DNA of 64,000 nt from an uncultured Eubacteriales bacterium (GTDB lineage: Bacteria; Bacillota; Clostridia; Oscillospirales; Butyricicoccaceae). The position numbers and the translations under genes are program-made. The notes beneath the pieces are model-generated. The model had not been told where the DNA came from. It made no database searches and worked only from the letters and a program-made list of their open reading frames with translations. The stretch spans positions 34,347 to 98,346 of the forward strand of contig CAJTUM010000007.1 of the NCBI GenBank assembly GCA_910579575.1. Direction: 5' to 3'. Below, piece by piece: positions 24,994-34,587 of this stretch (the first letter of the stretch is position 1; the number at the start of each line of letters is the position of its first letter).

Positions 24994-26547
24994 ATGAGTA
25001 AAAGAAAACGTTTGGTCAGTATTTTAGCCTTAGCGGCCATGACGACAAGCCTGTTTGCAGGCCTGGCCGGGTGCAGCAAAAATGAAGACCCCGGCCAGGG
25101 CGGAGGAAGCGATCAAAAGAAATCCTCTAAGGACAGCATCGTCATCGCCACTATGAGCGAAACGCCCTCCTTGACCAACAACGAACACAGCGCGGTGGCC
25201 GGCGTTTATATGAATTTGCTGACGTATGAGGGCCTGCTGCGTCAGGATATGAACGTACAGCCTGAGCTTTGCCTGGCGGAGTCCTATGAGGCTGTCAGCG
25301 ACACAGAGTGGGATTTCAAAATTCGCAAAGGCGTCAAATTCCACAACGGGGACGAGATGACAGTGGAAGACGTTAAGGCCTCTTTGGATTGGCATAAAAA
25401 TTTCCCGCTGATTAAGACCAGCACAGAAAATATCAAACAAGTGGATATCATCGACGACGAAACCGTTCGGATCACGACATATGAGCCCTGCGCCTTGATT
25501 CTGAGCAATTTGACCGGCACTTATAACGCCGTTTTGCCCAAAAAATTGATCGACGAGGGCAACAATTTCAATGAAAACCCCATCGGCACCGGCCCCTATG
25601 TGTTTAAGAACTGGAATATGGGCGACAGTCTGGAATTTGAGGCATTTCCGGATTATTGGGGCGGCGAACCCGCGATTAAGCACATGACGTGGAAAATCAT
25701 CCCCGAAGGCTCTTCGCGGACCATCGCTCTGGAGGCCGGCGAGATCGATTTTGTTGTGGAAGTGGAGCAGATGGATATCGAACGGCTGGAGAGCAACGAC
25801 GATATCACCGTTTATAAATATGAAGCCACTGACGCCAATTTCCTGACGCTGAACCATGAAAAGGGCGCTCTGGGCAACAAATTAGTGCGCCATGCCATCA
25901 ATTCTGCGATTGATAAGGACAGCGTCGTCACCGTGGCCGCCAATGAATTGGGCACGGTGATGAAGGGACAATCTCCGGCCAATCTGGTGGGCGGTTATGA
26001 CGAAAACGCCGACGTTTTTGACCCGGCAAAAGCGAAAGAATATTTGGCTCAATCCGGCGTGAACCCGCAGGACGTCACGTTTGCGATCATCTGCTCCAAC
26101 GATATGAAAAAGAGGGCGGGCGAAGTGATTCAGGCCAACCTGAGAGAGCATCTTGGCATTGAATGCACGCTGGAAAGCATGGATCTGGCCACCTATCTGT
26201 CCGCTACCTCGGAAGGCAATTTCACCGCTTGCATCGGCGGCTTGAATTCTACGGATACGGTGGGCTACTTGAAGAGCTTGTTCCACAGCGAGTCCATCGG
26301 CGGCGCCAATCGAAGCCGTTATGTGGATTCTTATGTGGACGAAACCATTGAAAAGCTGTACGTTACGTTGGACGACGACGAGCGCTATGCTTTGTGCGAA
26401 GAGCTAAACGAATATTTGAATGAGGAATGCGTCATCATTCCGTTGTGGCAGCCCATCGCTGTGCGCGCCTATCAGAAGGATTTGCAGGGCGTGGAGATCA
26501 ACGCCGGCGGCACGCTGTACTTCAAGGACTGCTATTGGGGCGAATAG
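24994..26547 (+). CDS. SBP3: oligopeptide-type substrate-binding lipoprotein (subgroup B)
   Basis: 517 residues, lipobox GLAGC with C27 and a short linker of only ~20 residues. Shares with SBP2 the TNNEHSAVAGVYMNLLTYEG segment, NLREHLGIECTLESMDLATY, and a C-terminal hinge NSTDTVGYLKSLFHSESIGG. Ends GVEINAGGTLYFKDCYWGE, the tail shared by most of the array. ATG 24994 follows GAGAGGTGAGG; the frame is open back to 24829 but that part lies across the promoter. Probably arose with SBP2 from one ancestor. Confidence 0.93.
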   Translation: MSKRKRLVSILALAAMTTSLFAGLAGCSKNEDPGQGGGSDQKKSSKDSIVIATMSETPSLTNNEHSAVAGVYMNLLTYEGLLRQDMNVQPELCLAESYEAVSDTEWDFKIRKGVKFHNGDEMTVEDVKASLDWHKNFPLIKTSTENIKQVDIIDDETVRITTYEPCALILSNLTGTYNAVLPKKLIDEGNNFNENPIGTGPYVFKNWNMGDSLEFEAFPDYWGGEPAIKHMTWKIIPEGSSRTIALEAGEIDFVVEVEQMDIERLESNDDITVYKYEATDANFLTLNHEKGALGNKLVRHAINSAIDKDSVVTVAANELGTVMKGQSPANLVGGYDENADVFDPAKAKEYLAQSGVNPQDVTFAIICSNDMKKRAGEVIQANLREHLGIECTLESMDLATYLSATSEGNFTACIGGLNSTDTVGYLKSLFHSESIGGANRSRYVDSYVDETIEKLYVTLDDDERYALCEELNEYLNEECVIIPLWQPIAVRAYQKDLQGVEINAGGTLYFKDCYWGE

Positions 26548-26586
26548 TCTTCCATCAACAAAAAAAGCAAAGTTGTTCTTCAATTC

Positions 26587-26612
26587 GGCGGAGCCTCTTG
26601 GCTCCGCCTTCT
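26587..26612 (+). terminator. Terminator of SBP3
   Basis: GGCGGAGCC, TCTT loop, GGCTCCGCC, then TTCTATTT. Confidence 0.82.
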
Positions 26613-26857
26613 ATTTAACGGTTTTCGGAGAAGTTTTTTCAAAAATATAAAGTTTTTTGTATTTGGGCAAACGAGGCTCTAATTTAGGCAATTTGTACAA
26701 AAAGAAATCTTTGAATTAGAGAAAATCCACAAAAAATACGGGAAATATCGAAAAAACCGAAGAGCAAAAGGGCAATTATAGATAAAAAATAGCCTAAATT
26801 TTTGCACAAAATGACGAATGATTTCACAGAAACGAAAAAAATATTTAAAAAATTTCA
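26613..26857. other. AT-rich gap upstream of SBP4
   Basis: No gene. Motif copies: TTTGTACAAAAAG (26693-26705), TCCACAAAAAATAC (26726-26739) and TTTTGCACAAAATG (26800-26813). Confidence 0.55.
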
Positions 26858-26886
26858 TTGAAACCGGCGGGTTTTTCGATTATAAT
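26858..26886 (+). promoter_or_regulatory. Promoter of SBP4
   Basis: TTGAAA 26858-26863, 17-base spacer, TATAAT 26881-26886. Confidence 0.82.
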
Positions 26887-26949
26887 GCCTTCGTTGGACA
26901 GGAGCGCAAAAGCCCCTGCCGGCGAATTTTTAAAATGAGGTGAAAGGAT

Positions 26950-28536
26950 ATGCAAAGCAAGAAACTGCGGATTCTCAGCCTGCTGCTGATTTTGGCCATG
27001 GCCTTCGGCCTGTTCGCCGGGTGCAGCAAGGACGAGGCCGGCGATAAGGACGACCAGCCTAATGCCGGCGACGACGCCAACAAGCCTTCCGACGACCAGC
27101 CTTCCGGCAATAGCGGCAAGGACAGTATCGTCATCGCTACCATGAGCGAGACGCCTTCTCTGTCTCCCACCGACCACAACGCCACGGCCGGCTCTTACAT
27201 GAATCTGTTGACCTACAGCACTTTGTTCAATTCGGATGTGGAGATGAACCCCCAGCCTCTGCTGGTGGAAAGCTATGAGAACATCAGCGACACTGTGTGG
27301 GAGTTCAAGCTGCGCCAGGGCGTGAAATATCACAACGGCGAGACGATGACGGTGGAAGATGTGAAAGCCTCCCTGGATTACGCCAAGACCTGCCCGGAAA
27401 TCTCCTTGTATAACGATTGCATTGAGAGCGTTGAGATTGTGGACGAACAGACCTTCCGCATCACGACTCCCGGCCCCTCCGCCGTGCTGCTCAACCACCT
27501 GGGCCACCATGGCAACGCCATTGTGCCCAAGGCTCTGCTGGACGCGGGCCACGACTTTGCCACCGACCCTGTGGGCTCCGGCCCCTACAAGCTGGTGGAA
27601 TGGAAGCGGGGCGACAGCGTGGAATTTGAAGCCTTTGAAGATTACTTCCTGGGCGAAGCCCCCATCAAGCATATGACCTGGAAGATCATCCCTGAAGGCT
27701 CTTCCCGCACCATCGCTCTGGAAGCCGGCGAAATCGACTTCATTGTGGAAGTGGAAGCCATGGACTACGACCGCCTGAGCGCCAATGACGACGTGGCTAT
27801 CTATGAATACAGCGCCACCGAGCACAACTGGATGATGCTGAACAACGAAAAGCCCGGCCTGGATAATGTAAACGTCCGCAAGGCTATCGACTGCGCTGTG
27901 GATAAAGAGGCCATTGTCACTGTGGCTTTGAACGGCATGGGCGAGGCGATTTATTCCCACGCCCCCAACAACCTGCCTGGCGCCAGCGAGGAGAATGTCA
28001 ACTCCCATGACCCGGAAAAAGCCAAAGAGTATATGGCCGCCTCCGGCGTGGACCCCGCCTCTGTGCAGCTGGCCATTATCTGCTCCAACGACACCAAAAA
28101 GCGGGCCGCCGAAGTGATTCAGGCCAATCTGAAGGAAACTTTGGGCATGGATTGCACCATTGAGAGCATGGACCTGGCCACCTATCTGTCCACCACAGCG
28201 GACGGCAATTATACCGCCTCCATCGGCAATTACACCTCCAGCGATATGGTGTCTTTCCTGGTGGGCGTTTACCACAGCAAGTCTATCGGCGCCTCCAACA
28301 AGACCCGGATCAACGACTCGGAAGTGGACGCTCTGATCGACCAGGCTTCCGCCACCATCGACCCCGCTGAGCGTGAGAAAGTGCTCCAGGAGTGCGTGGC
28401 CAAAATCAACGCCCAGACTCCCCAGATTCCCTTGTATCAGCCCATCAATTTCCGGGCCTACAACAAGGATCTTCAGGGCGTCGAGGTTTCTCCCAGCGGC
28501 ACGCTGTATTTTGAAAACGTCAGCTGGAAGAACTAA
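26950..28536 (+). CDS. SBP4: oligopeptide-type substrate-binding lipoprotein (subgroup C)
   Basis: 528 residues, lipobox LFAGC with C25. Subgroup C markers shared with SBP10: SLDYAKTCPEISLYND, DPVGSGPYKLVEWKRGDSVE, SHAPNNLPGASEENVNSHDP, ETLGMDCTIESMDLATYLST, GNYTSSDMVSFLVGVYHSKS and the acidic helix ATIDPAEREKVLQECVAKIN. GAGGTGAAAGG precedes ATG 26950. Its ligand preference likely differs from both SBP1- and SBP2-like proteins. Confidence 0.93.
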   Translation: MQSKKLRILSLLLILAMAFGLFAGCSKDEAGDKDDQPNAGDDANKPSDDQPSGNSGKDSIVIATMSETPSLSPTDHNATAGSYMNLLTYSTLFNSDVEMNPQPLLVESYENISDTVWEFKLRQGVKYHNGETMTVEDVKASLDYAKTCPEISLYNDCIESVEIVDEQTFRITTPGPSAVLLNHLGHHGNAIVPKALLDAGHDFATDPVGSGPYKLVEWKRGDSVEFEAFEDYFLGEAPIKHMTWKIIPEGSSRTIALEAGEIDFIVEVEAMDYDRLSANDDVAIYEYSATEHNWMMLNNEKPGLDNVNVRKAIDCAVDKEAIVTVALNGMGEAIYSHAPNNLPGASEENVNSHDPEKAKEYMAASGVDPASVQLAIICSNDTKKRAAEVIQANLKETLGMDCTIESMDLATYLSTTADGNYTASIGNYTSSDMVSFLVGVYHSKSIGASNKTRINDSEVDALIDQASATIDPAEREKVLQECVAKINAQTPQIPLYQPINFRAYNKDLQGVEVSPSGTLYFENVSWKN

Positions 28537-28570
28537 ACGCAAAAAACGAGCAAGACCAAATTGCAAAGAA

Positions 28571-28603
28571 AAGGCCCGCGCCCTGTGGCGCGGGCCTTTT
28601 TGC
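28571..28603 (+). terminator. Terminator of SBP4
   Basis: AAGGCCCGCGCC, CTGT loop, GGCGCGGGCCTT, then TTT. Perfect 12-bp stem. Confidence 0.9.
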
Positions 28604-28842
28604 GCCTCCGCTGCGTCGGCAAAGGAGATGTAACAAAAAATAAATAATTTTGAGATGAACCTGTAATATCGTCGTTTTGAACAGAAATCCCCTCCATATT
28701 TATGAGAATTGCACAAAAAATCGAAAAACACTGGCCAAACGCCTTTGTAATTATTGTTTGATTTATCTAAATAAAATATTTCTTTTTTGTATAGTTTGCC
28801 TAAAAAATTGAGAAAGACAGGCGAAGAGAATTAGAAAAACTA
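28604..28842. other. AT-rich gap upstream of SBP5
   Basis: No gene. One clear motif copy, AATTGCACAAAAAATCG (28707-28723). Confidence 0.55.
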
Positions 28843-28871
28843 TTGCAAAATCCGATTTGAGACGATATAAT
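28843..28871 (+). promoter_or_regulatory. Promoter of SBP5 (and probably SBP6)
   Basis: TTGCAA 28843-28848, 17-base spacer, TATAAT 28866-28871. Confidence 0.82.
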
Positions 28872-29003
28872 CCAGTATACGAACAAAAGGGAAAAAAGCC
28901 CGAGCGATTTGTGCAGAATCGACAAAGCCCGGAAGAGCGATTTTCCGAAGCAAAAGCCGCCTGCTCCTATGTGCGAGGCTGGACGACGAAAGGAGAAATG
29001 GAC

Positions 29004-30566
29004 ATGAGCAAGAAAATGCGCGTTTTCAGCCTGTTGCTGGCGCTGGCGCTGGCTTTTGGCCTGTTGGCTGGGTGCAACAAAGACGAATCTGTCGGTAAGT
29101 CCGATGAGAATCCCGGCGGCAGCGACGAACCGAATAAGTCCGGTTCCGCTAAGGACAGCGTGGTCATCGCCACCATGGGCGAAACGCCCACTTTGTCTCC
29201 AGTGGAGCATAACGCTGTAGCCGGCGGTTACATGAACCAGCTGACTTACAGCACGCTGTTCCGCACAGGCATGGACCTGGAGCCGGAACCTAATCTAGTG
29301 GAAAGCTATGAAAACATCAGCGACACCGTGTGGGAGTTCAAGCTGAAGGAAGGCGTCAAGTTCCATAACGGCGAGACGATGACTGCCGAAGATGTGAAAG
29401 CCTCCATCGAAAACGCCCAGCAATATGCGGAAGTCAACCTGTATAACCGTGATATCATCAATATCGAAGTTGTGGACGAATTGACTGTGCGCATGGAGAC
29501 GCGGGAAGTGGACGCCATGATGCTGAGCAACTTGACCAGCCAGGGCAATTCTGTTCTTCCCAAGAGCCTGTTGGACAGCGGCCACGATTTCAATACCGAG
29601 CCTATCGGCACCGGCCCCTATAAATTTGTCAAGTGGAATCGGGGCGACAGCGTGGAGTTTGAAGCCTTTGAAGATTACTTCCTGGGCGAACCCGCCATCA
29701 AGCATATGACTTGGAAGATCATCCCTGAAGGCTCCTCCCGAACCATCGCTTTGGAAGCCGGCGAAATTGACATGATTATCGAAGTGGAAGCCATGGACGC
29801 CGACCGTCTGCGGGCCAACGACGATATCGAAGTGATTCAGTTCAATCATACCAGCCACAACTGGCTGATGCTGAACAATGAAAAGCCCGGTCTGGATAAC
29901 CAGAACGTGCGCCACGCCATTAACAGCGCCATCGACAAAGAGAGCGTTGTGACTGTGGCTTACAACGGCATGGCGACCCCTTCTTGGACGGCGATGCCCA
30001 TGAACTTTGAAGGAACCACCGAGGAAAACGCCGATACCTATGATGTGGAGAAGGCCAAAGAATATCTGGCTGCCTCCGGCGTAGATCCGGCTTCCATCGA
30101 GCTTCCCATCATCTGCTCGGACGACACCAAGAAAAGAGCAGGCGAAGTTGTGCAGGCCAACCTGAAGGAAATCGGCATCAACGCCACCATTGAGAGCATG
30201 GATCTGGCCACCTATCTATCCGCCACAGCGGAAGGTAATTACACCGCGGCCATCGGCGGTTATACCTCCAGCAACCTGTTGAGCTATGTGGTGGGCGTAT
30301 ATCACTCCAGCTCCATCAACGCCTCCAACAAGACCCGCCTGAACGACCCGGAAGTAGACGCGTTGATTGACCAAGCCAAGGTCACGCTGGACCCGGCGGA
30401 ACGCAAAGGCATTATGGAAAAACTGTCTGCCCGGCTGAACGAGCTGTGCTCCCAGGTCTCCCTGTATCAGCCGCTGACTCTGCGGGCCTACAACAAGAAC
30501 CTGAAGGGCGTGGAAATCAACGACGCCGGCACCATTCGCTATGAAAATATGTACTGGGCTGAATAA
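29004..30566 (+). CDS. SBP5: oligopeptide-type substrate-binding lipoprotein (subgroup A)
   Basis: 520 residues, lipobox GLLAGC with C24; the residue after the cysteine is Asn (CNKDE) where the paralogs have Ser. Core features match SBP1, but the cleft region reads ETREVDAMMLSNLTSQGNSV, replacing the HHGNAIVPK segment of most paralogs, and NGMATPSWTAMPMNFEG. ATG 29004 is chosen for AGGAG nine bases upstream; the open frame to 28857 overlaps the promoter. Followed by SBP6 with no promoter that I can see, so the two may share a transcript. Confidence 0.93.
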   Translation: MSKKMRVFSLLLALALAFGLLAGCNKDESVGKSDENPGGSDEPNKSGSAKDSVVIATMGETPTLSPVEHNAVAGGYMNQLTYSTLFRTGMDLEPEPNLVESYENISDTVWEFKLKEGVKFHNGETMTAEDVKASIENAQQYAEVNLYNRDIINIEVVDELTVRMETREVDAMMLSNLTSQGNSVLPKSLLDSGHDFNTEPIGTGPYKFVKWNRGDSVEFEAFEDYFLGEPAIKHMTWKIIPEGSSRTIALEAGEIDMIIEVEAMDADRLRANDDIEVIQFNHTSHNWLMLNNEKPGLDNQNVRHAINSAIDKESVVTVAYNGMATPSWTAMPMNFEGTTEENADTYDVEKAKEYLAASGVDPASIELPIICSDDTKKRAGEVVQANLKEIGINATIESMDLATYLSATAEGNYTAAIGGYTSSNLLSYVVGVYHSSSINASNKTRLNDPEVDALIDQAKVTLDPAERKGIMEKLSARLNELCSQVSLYQPLTLRAYNKNLKGVEINDAGTIRYENMYWAE

Positions 30567-30603
30567 GCCCCGCATGATGGATTGACATAGCTTCGCGTCG
30601 GTC

Positions 30604-30640
30604 GCCTTCCCTTCGTCGGCCGTTTTGGCGGAGGGGAGGC
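30604..30640 (+). repeat. Imperfect hairpin after SBP5
   Basis: GCCTTCCC...GGCC pairs imperfectly with GGCGGAGGGGAGGC. There is no T-run, so it is probably not an efficient terminator; a transcript-stabilising role is possible. Confidence 0.45.
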
Positions 30641-30649
30641 GAATTGGTC

Positions 30650-30675
30650 TTTAACAAAGGCTCGCCTTTGTTAAA
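30650..30675 (+). repeat. Perfect 11-bp inverted repeat just before the SBP6 ribosome site
   Basis: TTTAACAAAGG, CTCG, CCTTTGTTAAA. It ends eight bases before the GAGAGGTGA site of SBP6. It could be an operator, an mRNA-end or processing hairpin, or an attenuator; the arms are AT-rich and no long T-run follows. Confidence 0.75.
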
Positions 30676-30698
30676 AATAAATTGAGAGGTGACCGAAA

Positions 30699-32282
30699 AT
30701 GAGCAAGAAATTGCGGACGCTCAGCCTGCTGCTGGCGCTGGCCATGGCCTTTGGCCTGTTTGCCGGATGCAGCAAGGAAGAGCAGCAACCTGCCGACGAC
30801 GATAAAAGCGCCGTCGACGATAAGAAAGGCGACGATCAGCCTTCTGAGCCTTCCGGCAACAGCGGCAAGGACAGCATCGTCATCGCCACCATGGGCGAGA
30901 CGCCGTCTCTGTCCCCCACGGAGCACAACGCTGTGGCCGGCTCTTACATGAACAGCTTGACCTATAATATGCTGTTCCGCAGCAATGTCGACACCCTGGA
31001 GCCCGAACCCGACTTGGTGGAAAGCTATGAGAACATCAGCGAAACCGAGTGGACGTTCAAGATCAAGAAGGACGTTAAGTTCCACAACGGCGAAACCATG
31101 ACGGTGGAAGATGTGAAGGCGTCTTTGGAATGGGCCAAGACTTTCCCGGAAGTCAACCTGTATAACAACGATATCGTCCAAGTGGATATTGTGGACGACG
31201 AAACCATTCAGATCACAACCGACGGCCCGGACGCCATGCTGTTGAGCAACCTGTGCCATCATGGCAACGCCATCGTGCCCAAGGCGCTGATCGACTCCAA
31301 TCATGACTTTAACACCAATCCCATCGGCACCGGTCCCTATGTGTTCAAAAACTGGAACCGCGGCGACAGCCTGGAATTTGAAGCTTTTGCGGATTATTTC
31401 CGCGGCGAACCGGGCATCAAGCACATGACCTGGAAGATCATTCCCGAAGGCTCCTCCAGAACAATCGCTCTGGAAGCTGGCGAAATCGACTTCATCATCG
31501 AAGTGGAAGCCATGGACGCCGATCGCCTGGAAGAGAATTCTGATATCGAAGTGATCCAATTCAACCACACCAGCCACAACTGGCTGATGCTGAACAATGA
31601 GAAGCCCGGCCTGGACAACCAGAACGTGCGCCACGCCATCAACAGCGCCATCGATAAAGAGAGCGTCGTCATGGTGGCTTATAATGGCTTGGCCGTTCCC
31701 GCTCTGTCTGCCGTGCCCATGAACTTTGAGGGCGCCACCGAGGAGAACGCCGACGTCTACGATGTGGAAAAGGCCAAGGAATATTTGGCGGCCTCCAACG
31801 TAGATCCTGCCTCCATTGAGTTGGCCATCATTTGCTCCGACGACACCAAGAAGCGGGCCGGCGAAGTGATTCAGGCCAACCTGAAAGAAATCGGCGTCAA
31901 CGCCACCATCGAGAGCATGGACCTGGCCACCTATCTATCCGCCACAGCAGAAGGAAATTACACCGCAGCCATCGGCGGTTATACCTCCAGCGATTTGCTG
32001 AGTTATGTGGTGGGCGTGTATCACTCCAGTTCTATCAACGCCTCCAACAAGACCCGCCTGGTAGACGCCGAAGTGGACGCGATGATCGACGAAGCCAAGG
32101 TCACGCTGGACGCCGGCGAGCGGGCTAAGATTTTTGAGAAGCTTTCTGCCCGCCTGAACGAGCTTTGCTCTCAGGCTCCTCTGTATCAGCCTCTGACTCT
32201 GCGGGCCTATAAAAAGGGTCTGGAAGGCGTCAAGGTCAGCGACAGCGGCGGTATTTTCTGGGCAGACGTGTATTGGGCCTAA
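30699..32282 (+). CDS. SBP6: oligopeptide-type substrate-binding lipoprotein (subgroup A)
   Basis: 527 residues, lipobox LFAGC with C24. Compared with its relatives it has KIKKDVKFHNGETMTVED, an ADYFRGEPGIKHMTWK segment, and AASNVDPASIELAIICS where others have SG(V/L)DP. The C-terminal end GGIFWADVYWA lacks the final acidic residue. GAGAGGTGACC precedes ATG 30699. The 132-base gap to SBP5 has a TTGACA (30582-30587) but no matching -10, so independent transcription is doubtful. Nearest relatives are SBP5, SBP7 and SBP8. Confidence 0.93.
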   Translation: MSKKLRTLSLLLALAMAFGLFAGCSKEEQQPADDDKSAVDDKKGDDQPSEPSGNSGKDSIVIATMGETPSLSPTEHNAVAGSYMNSLTYNMLFRSNVDTLEPEPDLVESYENISETEWTFKIKKDVKFHNGETMTVEDVKASLEWAKTFPEVNLYNNDIVQVDIVDDETIQITTDGPDAMLLSNLCHHGNAIVPKALIDSNHDFNTNPIGTGPYVFKNWNRGDSLEFEAFADYFRGEPGIKHMTWKIIPEGSSRTIALEAGEIDFIIEVEAMDADRLEENSDIEVIQFNHTSHNWLMLNNEKPGLDNQNVRHAINSAIDKESVVMVAYNGLAVPALSAVPMNFEGATEENADVYDVEKAKEYLAASNVDPASIELAIICSDDTKKRAGEVIQANLKEIGVNATIESMDLATYLSATAEGNYTAAIGGYTSSDLLSYVVGVYHSSSINASNKTRLVDAEVDAMIDEAKVTLDAGERAKIFEKLSARLNELCSQAPLYQPLTLRAYKKGLEGVKVSDSGGIFWADVYWA

Positions 32283-32390
32283 TCGCGGATAGAGTCGGCG
32301 CGATTGAAAAAACGCAAATTGCATTTGAAGCAGGTACTTCTTTTGGAACGCTTTGACTCTAAAACCCGATGACAGACGAAAACAAAGCCA

Positions 32391-32424
32391 ATCCCCCGGA
32401 GCTTTCGCTCCGGGGGATTTTTTC
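32391..32424 (+). terminator. Terminator of SBP6
   Basis: ATCCCCCGGAGC, TTTC loop, GCTCCGGGGGAT, then TTTTTT. Perfect 12-bp stem. Confidence 0.93.
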
Positions 32425-32703
32425 GATTTCTTAAATTTTTATTTCGAGAACCGTCAAGATTTTAATGAAAATATAGGATATTGAATAGAAAATTAATAAA
32501 CTGTTAGAAAATTTAAGATATTATACGGATGAGATAAGCCGAAGAAAAGAAGAGCGAAAAAGAGAATTTTTTCATAGAAATCGATAAAAATTTTGATTAA
32601 AGAATAAAAAATACGCAATATATTTGAAAAAATACAGCGAAAATTCGTTGGTTTGCAATGAAAATGCGAAAAAAATAAAGGGGAGGAGGCAACGCCAGCC
32701 CTC
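32425..32703. other. AT-rich gap upstream of SBP7
   Basis: A very AT-rich, gene-free stretch. Unlike the other gaps, I see no clear TGCACAAAA copy, only a weak TTTGCAATGAAAATGCGAAAA at about 32652-32672. Confidence 0.5.
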
Positions 32704-32732
32704 TTGCAAAGGGAGAAAAGAAGGTGTATAAT
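32704..32732 (+). promoter_or_regulatory. Promoter of SBP7
   Basis: TTGCAA 32704-32709, 17-base spacer, TATAAT 32727-32732. Confidence 0.82.
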
Positions 32733-32870
32733 CTGTAACGGATTGAAACGTTCTGTTCATAAAATTGAAATATATAAAAAGAGCAAAATCAAAGGCTCCC
32801 TTGGGGGATGTCATCTGGGATTCAACAGAGGATTTCCTCTGCTGAAAATACAATATGAGGTGAAGTGAAA

Positions 32871-34457
32871 ATGAGCAAGAAATTGCGCGTGCTGAGCCTG
32901 CTGCTGGTTCTGGCCATGGCCTTCGGCCTGTTTGCCGGATGCAGCAAGGACGAGCAGCAGCCCGTGGACGACGGCGATCAGCCTTCCAACGGCGACGACG
33001 CCAACAAAGGCGATCAGCCTTCCAGCAACGGCGGCGGTAAGGACAGCATCGTTATCGCCACCATGGGCGAGACTCCGTCTCTGTCCCCGGTGGATCACAA
33101 CGCGGTGGCCGGCGACTACATGAACGCCCTGACTTATGCCACTCTGTTCCGCAGCAACATCGACACACTGGAGCCCGAACCCTATCTGGTGGAAAGCTAT
33201 GAGAACATCAGCGACACCGTGTGGGAGTTCAAGCTGAAGGAAGGCGTCAAGTATCACAACGGCGAGACAATGACTGCCGAAGACGTGAAGGCTTCCATCG
33301 AGTGGGCGCAGGATCACCCCGAAGTCAATCTGTACAACCGGGATATCATGAATATCGAAGTTGTGGACGATCTGACTGTTCGTATGGAGACCCCTGCTGC
33401 GGACGCCATGATGCTGAGCAACCTGGGCCACCATGGCAACGCCATCGTGCCCAAGCACCTGATCGACGAAGGACATGACTTCAACGCGGAGCCTATTGGC
33501 TGCGGTCCCTATAAGTTTGTCAACTGGAACCGGGGCGATAGCGTGGAATTTGAAGCGTTTGAAGACTTTTTCCTGGGCGCTCCTAAAATCAAGCACATGA
33601 CTTGGAAGATCATTCCCGAAGGCTCCTCCAGAACAATCGCTCTGGAAGCCGGCGAAGTTGACTTCATCATCGAAGTGGAAGCCATGGACGCCGACCGTCT
33701 GAAAGAGAACTCCGATATCGAAGTGATCCAATTCAACCACACCAGCCACAACTGGCTGATGCTGAACAACGAGAAGCCCGGCCTGGACAACCAGGACGTG
33801 CGCCACGCCATCAACAGCGCCATCGACAAAGAGAGCGTTGTGACGGTTGCTTACAACGGCCTGGCTGTGCCTTCTATCTCTGCTGTGCCCATGAACTTTG
33901 AGGGCGCTACGGAAGAGAACGCCGACGTTTATGATGTGGAAAAGGCCAAAGAATACATGGATAAATCCGGCGTGGATCCTGCTTCCATTGAGCTGGCCAT
34001 CATTTGCTCCGACGACACCAAGAAGCGGGCCGGCGAAGTGATTCAGGCCAACCTGAAGGAAATCGGCATCAACGCCACCATCGAGAGCATGGATCTGGCT
34101 ACTTACCTGTCTGCCTCCACAGAAGGCAATTTCACAGGCGCCATCGGCGGTTATACCTCCAGCAACCTGCTGAGCTATGTGGTGGGCGTGTATCACTCCA
34201 GCTCCATCAACGCTTCCAACAAGACTCGTTTGGTGGACGCTAAGGTCGACGAGCTGATCGACAAAGCGAAGGTCACGCTGGACCCGGCCGAGCGCAAGGG
34301 CATTATGGAAGAGCTGTCTGCTCGCCTGAATGAGCTGTGCTCCCAGGCCCCCCTGTATCAGCCTCTGACTCTGCGGGCCTATAAGAAGGGCCTGGAAGGC
34401 GTCAAGGTCAGCGACAGCGGCGGACTGCGCTTTGAGGATGTGTATTGGGCTGAGTAA
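32871..34457 (+). CDS. SBP7: oligopeptide-type substrate-binding lipoprotein (subgroup A)
   Basis: 528 residues, lipobox LFAGC with C24, then a linker built of repeated QPS/GDD units (residues 29-55). The signal peptide, linker and upstream leader are almost identical in DNA to SBP8, so the two are recent duplicates, but the ligand domains have diverged, for example METPAADAMMLSNLGHHGNA with a unique IGCGPYKF where all others have G(T/S/A)GPY. GAGGTGAAGTG precedes ATG 32871. Confidence 0.94.
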   Translation: MSKKLRVLSLLLVLAMAFGLFAGCSKDEQQPVDDGDQPSNGDDANKGDQPSSNGGGKDSIVIATMGETPSLSPVDHNAVAGDYMNALTYATLFRSNIDTLEPEPYLVESYENISDTVWEFKLKEGVKYHNGETMTAEDVKASIEWAQDHPEVNLYNRDIMNIEVVDDLTVRMETPAADAMMLSNLGHHGNAIVPKHLIDEGHDFNAEPIGCGPYKFVNWNRGDSVEFEAFEDFFLGAPKIKHMTWKIIPEGSSRTIALEAGEVDFIIEVEAMDADRLKENSDIEVIQFNHTSHNWLMLNNEKPGLDNQDVRHAINSAIDKESVVTVAYNGLAVPSISAVPMNFEGATEENADVYDVEKAKEYMDKSGVDPASIELAIICSDDTKKRAGEVIQANLKEIGINATIESMDLATYLSASTEGNFTGAIGGYTSSNLLSYVVGVYHSSSINASNKTRLVDAKVDELIDKAKVTLDPAERKGIMEELSARLNELCSQAPLYQPLTLRAYKKGLEGVKVSDSGGLRFEDVYWAE

Positions 34458-34540
34458 TCGGCTGCGCTGAATCAAAAGCGATTGTTTCTTACAAAAAGTC
34501 ATCGTTTTTCATAGGAACTCCTTTCAAAGTGAATGTACGG

Positions 34541-34587
34541 CAGCGGAACCTTCGGGGCAAACGCCTCGGAGGTTCCGCTGTTTTTTT
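34541..34587 (+). terminator. Terminator of SBP7
   Basis: CAGCGGAACCTTCGGGGC, AAAC loop, GCCTCGGAGGTTCCGCTG, then TTTTTTT. Confidence 0.92.

Noticed and set aside
26845..28731. A 628-codon open frame on the minus strand opposite SBP4, and similar long ones opposite SBP7 (32811-34502) and SBP8 (34848-36332)
   Set aside because: They mirror the GC-rich codon pattern of the SBP genes, are His/Gly/Gln-rich, lack ribosome sites and cover the SBP promoters and terminators. The same artefact appears opposite other genes.
30582..30610. A promoter for SBP6 starting at TTGACA 30582
   Set aside because: No -10-like sequence lies 15-19 bases downstream; the region is a GC-rich hairpin.
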